Assembly (NCBI GenBank): GCA_003561815.1
Contig: PWVP01000020.1
Location: 1-34,532, forward strand
From: Campylobacterota bacterium
GTDB lineage: Bacteria; Campylobacterota; Campylobacteria; Campylobacterales; SZUA-545
DNA: 34,532 bases
Direction: 5' to 3'
Positions 31,042-34,532 of the stretch are shown in pieces. The notes beneath the pieces are model-generated. The model was not told the origin of the DNA and searched no databases. It saw nothing but the letters and a program-made list of their open reading frames with translations. The position numbers and the translations under genes are program-made. Numbering within the stretch: the stretch's first letter is position 1; each line of letters opens with the position of its first letter.

Positions 31042-31667
31042 GAGACGGTCGCCTCCTGGCCCCTAAAGAGCCGTATCAGATTCGGGATGTGTTTATAGAT
31101 AATAATAATCGCCATAAGGATCAAAGGCGCATGGCTGCCAATCCCCGGCAGGCCGCCGTAGTGGATCACGAAGCTGGCCAGAACCGCCGCAAGCAGGCCG
31201 GCTAGCGAGGAGACCGAGGAGATTCTAAGCCAGCGCCCCACCGCAAACCAGACCGCAAGCCCCACTAAAGCAGAGAGCGGGGAGAGCACGAGCAGCACGC
31301 CCACGCCGGTGGCCACCCCTTTGCCCCCCTCAAACTTCAAAAAGGGGCTAAAGCAGTGGCCGATCACCGCCAGAATCGCCACGCTCCACTGCACATGGGA
31401 ATCCAACCCCGCCGCCATCGCAGCCAGCACCAGCGCGGCCCCCTTGATGGCATCCAGCCCCAGCGTCGCAGCGGCGAGCTTTTTAGCCAGGGCGGGGTTC
31501 TGCTCTTTTAGTACACGCAACACATTGGTTGCACCGATGCTGCCACTGCCGTGTGCGCGAATATCCACTTTACCGAAACTCCTGGCCAGCAGCAGACCAA
31601 AGGGGATCGCTCCGATCAGGTAGGCGGCGAGATAAAACTGCACATTGATATTAAATAAAAAGTCCAT
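31038..31667 (-). CDS. plsY: glycerol-3-phosphate acyltransferase PlsY
   Basis: A 209-residue polytopic membrane enzyme that moves an acyl group from acyl-phosphate to glycerol-3-phosphate, the first step of phospholipid synthesis. Motif 1 GSGSIGATNVLR, motif 2 KFEGGKGVATGVG (GGKG phosphate loop) and the C-terminal motif 3 region KHIPNLIRLFRG are present. Five or more hydrophobic helices. GGAG lies about 8 bases upstream of ATG 31667. Divergent from nadA across 79 bases. Confidence 0.93.
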   Translation of the reverse strand: MDFLFNINVQFYLAAYLIGAIPFGLLLARSFGKVDIRAHGSGSIGATNVLRVLKEQNPALAKKLAAATLGLDAIKGAALVLAAMAAGLDSHVQWSVAILAVIGHCFSPFLKFEGGKGVATGVGVLLVLSPLSALVGLAVWFAVGRWLRISSVSSLAGLLAAVLASFVIHYGGLPGIGSHAPLILMAIIIIYKHIPNLIRLFRGQEATVS

Positions 31668-31671
31668 CCGC

Positions 31672-31700
31672 TAAACTCCCACTTCTGCTTTCGTTATAAT
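31672..31700 (+). promoter_or_regulatory. promoter of nadA
   Basis: TAAACT (31672-31677, weak), a 17-base spacer and a perfect TATAAT (31695-31700). Start near 31707; leader about 40 bases with AGAGGAGAGG just ahead of TTG 31747. The same 79-base gap must also hold the plsY promoter on the other strand; an AT-rich TATTAT lies at 31703-31708 on that strand. Confidence 0.55.
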
Positions 31701-31746
31701 GATAATAACCGAGCGGCCCTAAGGGGGTCGTAAAAGAGGAGAGGTT

Positions 31747-32751
31747 TTGGAAAAAGAGACACTCAAAGCGGCCATTTTGGAGCAAAAAAAACGCCTGGGC
31801 GTCACGATCGCAGCGCACTTTTATCAGCGCGACGAGGTGGTGGAGGTTGCCGATCTGGTGGGTGATAGTCTGGAGCTCTCCAAAAGAGCCCGTGATGATG
31901 AGGCGCCCTATCTGCTCTTCTGCGGGGTGGGGTTTATGGCGCAGGGGGTGAAGATCCTGGCACCCAATAAGCGGGTCTTTATGCCCCGCATCGCCTGCTG
32001 CTCCATGGCGCGGATGATCGATGCGAGCTACTTTAATGCCAGCGTCGAGGCGATGATCTCTGCTGGGATTGCACGGGAGAACATCTATCCTGTCACCTAT
32101 ATCAACGCCAGCGCAGAGGTCAAAGCCGAGGTGGGCAAGATGGGCGGCATGGTCTGCACCAGCTCCAATGCCGCAGTGATTATGGAGCACGCCCTTAAGA
32201 GTGGTAAAAAGATCCTCTTTGTGCCCGATCGCTGCCTGGGGGAGAATCTGGCGATCAAGATGGGGCTCAAATCCGCCGTAATCGGGCGCGAGAGCCCTGA
32301 AGAGATGGCCAGGGCCGATGTGATCTGCTTTGATGGCTTCTGTTCGGTGCATCAGCTCTTTACGCCCGAGGATATTGACTTTTACCGCGAACGCTACCCC
32401 GACATCCTCATCGCCGTGCATCCGGAGTGCGATCCGAAGGTGGTGGCCAAAGCGGACTTTAGCGGCTCAACCAGTCAGATTATCCGCTGGGTGGCCGAGC
32501 AGCCGATCGAGCAGAAGATCGCCGTGGGCACGGAGTTTAATCTGGTCAACCGTCTACGCGAAAAGAACACCTTCGTCCTCTCGGCCACCAAACCGGAATG
32601 TCCGACGATGAACGAGACCACACTTGAAGAGGTCAAGGCGGTACTCGACTCGATCGAAGCGGGCACCTTTATCAACGAGATGACGATCGATGATGAGACC
32701 CGCGAGTGGGCGGCGATCGCGCTCAACCGGATGCTGGATCTCAGCCGCTAG
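31747..32751 (+). CDS. nadA: quinolinate synthase
   Basis: A 334-residue [4Fe-4S] enzyme that condenses iminoaspartate with dihydroxyacetone phosphate to quinolinate, for NAD. The three cluster cysteines are C59 (LLFCGVGFMAQ), C199 (GFCSVHQLF) and C285 (KPECPTMNETT); AHFYQRDEV and HPECDPKV are also typical. Start TTG 31747 with a strong AGAGGAGAGG ahead. NadB and NadC are not in the window. The last 11 bases overlap the convergent gene at 32741. Confidence 0.95.
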   Translation: MEKETLKAAILEQKKRLGVTIAAHFYQRDEVVEVADLVGDSLELSKRARDDEAPYLLFCGVGFMAQGVKILAPNKRVFMPRIACCSMARMIDASYFNASVEAMISAGIARENIYPVTYINASAEVKAEVGKMGGMVCTSSNAAVIMEHALKSGKKILFVPDRCLGENLAIKMGLKSAVIGRESPEEMARADVICFDGFCSVHQLFTPEDIDFYRERYPDILIAVHPECDPKVVAKADFSGSTSQIIRWVAEQPIEQKIAVGTEFNLVNRLREKNTFVLSATKPECPTMNETTLEEVKAVLDSIEAGTFINEMTIDDETREWAAIALNRMLDLSR

Positions 32752-33388
32752 TGCGGGTGGCGTACTTTTTGATGGTCTTGGGCGCCATGCCGGTGGTGCG
32801 GGCTATGAGAGCGGGGGTGGGCTTCATCCCCAGCACCTCTAAAACCGTCACGGCGGTCTCGTAGCGCACCTGCGCATCACGGCTGCGCATCAAAGAGGCG
32901 TTTTGGGTCTGCTTTTTGCGCTTGGCCCGCACCGCTTTCGGCTCCACTTCACTCGCGCGACTATCAAGATGACTCGCCGCCAGAAGGGCCAACCACGGCA
33001 GCGCCAGCCGATCGGACTCGGTGATGGGGGTGCGCCTCTTCTCTTGAGCATTCAAACGGTGGCGCGCCGCCCTTTCAAGCCGATCGATCGTCTGCTCTAA
33101 AAGCGGCAGCAAGAGCGGCTCAAGCAGACGGCGGGATCGAGGCTCGATTGGTGCGCCCTTAGGCCAGCAGCCCGTATGCACCACCCAGTGCAAAAACCCC
33201 AACCCCGAAAGCAGCTCTTTAGGCAGTAGACCGTGCTGCTTCTCAAGCCGCCTATAGAGCGCTTCATAGGATTGCCGACAGCGCGCGGCGCGATCGAGCA
33301 GCTCGACCAGATCGAGATCGGTCCGCGCAAAACACCACCGAGAGCCCCCCTCATACGAGCGGGGATGAAAACACCACTCCGGATTCAT
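32741..33388 (-). CDS. hypothetical protein with a C-terminal HTH-like segment
   Basis: A 215-residue basic, Leu/Arg-rich, largely helical protein that I do not recognise. Four cysteines in the first 75 residues (C6, C19, C37, C74) are not in an obvious metal motif. The last 30 residues (VLEVLGMKPTPALIARTTGM, then APKTIKKYATR) look like a helix-turn-helix, so DNA binding is possible. Preceded by the basic stretch KRKKQTQ. The binding site before ATG 33388 is poor, but a TAAAAT lies 6 bases upstream, so a leaderless transcript is possible. Its codon use resembles its neighbours. It overlaps nadA (11 bases, tail to tail) and lies 25 bases after the pagL-like gene. Confidence 0.6.
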   Translation of the reverse strand: MNPEWCFHPRSYEGGSRWCFARTDLDLVELLDRAARCRQSYEALYRRLEKQHGLLPKELLSGLGFLHWVVHTGCWPKGAPIEPRSRRLLEPLLLPLLEQTIDRLERAARHRLNAQEKRRTPITESDRLALPWLALLAASHLDSRASEVEPKAVRAKRKKQTQNASLMRSRDAQVRYETAVTVLEVLGMKPTPALIARTTGMAPKTIKKYATRTSG

Positions 33389-33413
33389 GGGGCTATTTTA
33401 CCCAATTGGCACC

Positions 33414-33938
33414 TCAAAAGCGGTAGGCCATACCGACAAGAAAGATGTCAATCCCCTGATTGGGGCTTTTAAGGCCGGCATTGGAGTAGTGCATGTAGCG
33501 AAAGTGAAGATCGATAGCATCACTCCGCATCCCAACCCCAACGCGATCCTCAAACTGAAAGTGTGATGACATATCTCTGCTGTCTATTAGCTTTTTAGTA
33601 ATCAAAGAGATGCCCACCCCAAGCTCCAGATAGGGAGTGAAGGCGCCTGGGCGGTAGAAGTTGACCGTAAAAACCGGCGAGTAGGCGATCGCTGAAAGGC
33701 GATCGTGTCGGCCATCCCACTGATTAATCGAGAGCTCGTGATAGCCGCTTAGATAGAGCCGATCGGAGGAGTCGCACAGTGGTTGCAAAAAGAGGCGCTG
33801 AAGACCTAAGCGATAGATCTTGATCCCGTCTTTGCTCTCGCCAATATCCGCCGAACCCCAGATGCGCGGCGTATCCGCCATAGCCGAGAGACCCAGAACC
33901 CCAGAAAGCGCTATCGTCACCAAAAATCGAAAAACCAA
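33414..33938 (-). CDS. PagL-like lipid A 3-O-deacylase (acyloxyacyl hydrolase)
   Basis: A 174-residue predicted outer-membrane enzyme. With the TTG at 33938 it begins with a clear signal peptide (MVFRFLVTIALSGVLGLSAMA, cleavage before D), preceded by a purine-rich GGGGGAGG; the frame is open to a GTG at 33965. The C-terminal part has the PagL signature RYMHYSNAGLKSPNQG with H150 and S152 as the expected catalytic pair, and the chain ends in the barrel-type VGMAYRF. Twelve residues after the serine there is D164 where I recall Glu in Pseudomonas PagL. Such enzymes trim the 3-position acyl chain of lipid A and change endotoxin properties. Confidence 0.78.
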   Translation of the reverse strand: MVFRFLVTIALSGVLGLSAMADTPRIWGSADIGESKDGIKIYRLGLQRLFLQPLCDSSDRLYLSGYHELSINQWDGRHDRLSAIAYSPVFTVNFYRPGAFTPYLELGVGISLITKKLIDSRDMSSHFQFEDRVGVGMRSDAIDLHFRYMHYSNAGLKSPNQGIDIFLVGMAYRF

Positions 33939-34050
33939 AAGCCTCCCCCTATACACAAACAGCACAAATCAAACTAAATGTATTTTGGCACGGTTTGCTT
34001 AAAATTAAAGGGTTAAATAATCAAATAAAGATGAGGATAATTTATAAAAA

Positions 34051-34138
34051 TGGCGGACAGGGTGGGATTCGAACCCACGGTGAGTTGCCCCACACACGCG
34101 TTCCAGGCGTGCGCCTTCGACCACTCGGCCACCTGCCC
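34051..34138 (-). tRNA. tRNA-Ser (GGA)
   Basis: An 88-base class II tRNA with encoded CCA. Acceptor GGGCAGG pairs with CCTGTCC (one G-U), discriminator G. Anticodon arm CACGC-CTGGAAC-GCGTG gives anticodon GGA. Long variable arm and T arm (GTTCGAATC) present. Last gene of the tRNA cluster; a short T run follows it. Confidence 0.96.
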
Positions 34139-34168
34139 GTAAGCTGATAAATCGGAGAAGAGAACCCG

Positions 34169-34256
34169 TGGCGGGCAGGGTGGGATTCGAACCCACGGAG
34201 GTTTGACCCTCGCCGGTTTTCAAGACCGGTGCTTTTAACCACTCAGCCACCTACCC
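34169..34256 (-). tRNA. tRNA-Ser (TGA)
   Basis: An 88-base class II tRNA with encoded CCA. Acceptor GGGTAGG pairs with CCTGCCC. Anticodon arm CCGGT-CTTGAAA-ACCGG gives anticodon TGA. Long variable arm; T loop GTTCGAATC. Shares acceptor and T-arm sequence with the Ser(GGA) gene 30 bases away. Confidence 0.96.
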
Positions 34257-34270
34257 AGTCGGATACATTT

Positions 34271-34344
34271 TGGAGGCGGCACCCGGATTCGAACCGGGGA
34301 TCAGAGCTTTGCAGGCTCCTGCCTTACCACTTGGCTATGCCGCC
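34271..34344 (-). tRNA. tRNA-Cys (GCA)
   Basis: A 74-base tRNA with encoded CCA. Acceptor GGCGGCA pairs with TGCCGCC, discriminator T as usual for Cys. Anticodon arm GGAGC-CTGCAAA-GCTCT gives anticodon GCA. Confidence 0.96.
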
Positions 34345-34370
34345 CTAACACACGGGGCTTAAAACCCTCA

Positions 34371-34457
34371 TGGTGCCCGAGGCCGGACTCGAACCGGCAC
34401 GGACGAACCGTCCTCAGGATTTTAAGTCCTGTGTGTCTACCATTCCACCACTCGGGC
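34371..34457 (-). tRNA. tRNA-Leu (TAA)
   Basis: An 87-base class II tRNA with encoded CCA. Acceptor GCCCGAG pairs with CTCGGGC, discriminator A. Anticodon arm CAGGA-CTTAAAA-TCCTG gives anticodon TAA. Long variable arm (GAGGACGGTTCGTCC region). Confidence 0.96.
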
Positions 34458-34467
34458 GCAAAAAATC

Positions 34468-34532
34468 TGGAGCGGGAAACGAGATTCGAACTCGCGACCC
34501 CAACCTTGGCAAGGTTGTGCTCTACCCCTGAG
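34468..34532 (-). tRNA. tRNA-Gly (GCC), 5' end cut by the window edge
   Basis: The 3' 65 bases of a tRNA with encoded TCCA end. Anticodon arm CAACC-TTGCCAA-GGTTG gives anticodon GCC. Part of the D arm (CTCAGGGGTAGAGC) is visible; about the first 10 bases lie beyond the right edge. First gene seen of the five-tRNA cluster, so the cluster promoter is outside the window. Confidence 0.93.

Noticed and set aside
31651..32421. 256-residue open frame antisense to nadA and its promoter
   Set aside because: Crosses the divergent plsY-nadA promoter region and the plsY start; shadow frame.
34039..34050. T run after tRNA-Ser(GGA) as an intrinsic terminator
   Set aside because: Only a short T run with no separate stem-loop between it and the tRNA; could not be supported as a terminator.
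34005..34250. 81-residue open frame over the tRNA-Ser genes
   Set aside because: Its sequence (for example VGSNPTLPA, FESHPVRH) is translated tRNA; a known annotation artefact.
1..34532. Mobile elements, CRISPR arrays, phage or plasmid genes
   Set aside because: No transposase, integrase, repeat-spacer pattern or flanking direct repeats seen; gene order is conserved core type throughout, and the tRNA cluster has no visible attachment-site duplication inside the window.

Overview
The window looks like a chromosomal core segment of a GC-rich, Gram-negative, probably free-living member of the Campylobacterota (Epsilonproteobacteria). Three things suggest this. First, the gene neighbourhoods match those I recall from Campylobacter and Helicobacter: serS followed by a large TPR membrane protein; pssA/psd-like/ftsH/prmA/cheY; rpmE/rsmI/rlmB/two envelope proteins/aminotransferase; tyrA next to bamA; ppx/ferredoxin/HsrA-CosR-type regulator/folB/plsY. 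Second, the response regulator at 29933-30604 has the HsrA/CosR-type DNA-binding domain. Third, there are outer-membrane proteins, periplasmic c-type heme sensors and BamA. No mobile element, CRISPR array or rRNA was seen. The window is nearly all coding, and no stretch over 300 bases lacks a gene.

Layout. 1-912 (minus strand): the start of one exported protein and a complete TorF-type putative porin. 1051-2652 (plus): two tiny membrane proteins and a polytopic-membrane diguanylate cyclase. 2744-10975 (plus, one tightly packed run from a good promoter): der, a diguanylate cyclase and an HD-GYP phosphodiesterase that both carry a periplasmic CxxCH heme-c motif, serS, and a TPR membrane protein. 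10972-18939 (minus, read hisH to the DUF1566-like gene): hisH, hisA, cheY, prmA, ftsH, a psd-like gene, pssA, leuA and a small exported protein. 19091-23649 (plus): rpmE, rsmI, rlmB, two envelope proteins and alaC. 23609-24499 (minus): tyrA. 24609-26867 (plus): bamA. 26864-31667 (minus): plsY, folB, an HsrA/CosR-type response regulator, its histidine kinase, ferredoxin and ppx/gppA. 31747-32751 (plus): nadA. 32741-33938 (minus): a hypothetical HTH-like protein and a PagL-like lipid A deacylase. 34051-34532 (minus): five tRNA genes, Gly(GCC, partial), Leu(TAA), Cys(GCA), Ser(TGA), Ser(GGA).

How the genes work together. Most are housekeeping: translation (serS, rpmE, rsmI, rlmB, prmA, der, tRNAs), envelope building (bamA, plsY, pssA, ftsH, pagL-like) and amino acid or cofactor synthesis (leuA, hisA, hisH, tyrA, alaC, nadA, folB). 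The accessory interest lies in signalling. There are two diguanylate cyclases and one HD-GYP enzyme. The der-serS pair looks like a redox-responsive c-di-GMP make/break module: both enzymes carry CLQCH at residues 149-153, and the cyclase also has an Aer-like PAS domain. A second signalling point is an HsrA/CosR-type regulator that still has its phospho-acceptor Asp and an adjacent kinase. Other oddities are a Psd homologue lacking the pyruvoyl-forming serine, tail-to-tail gene pairs that all overlap, many TTG/GTG starts, and a strong excess of GATC.
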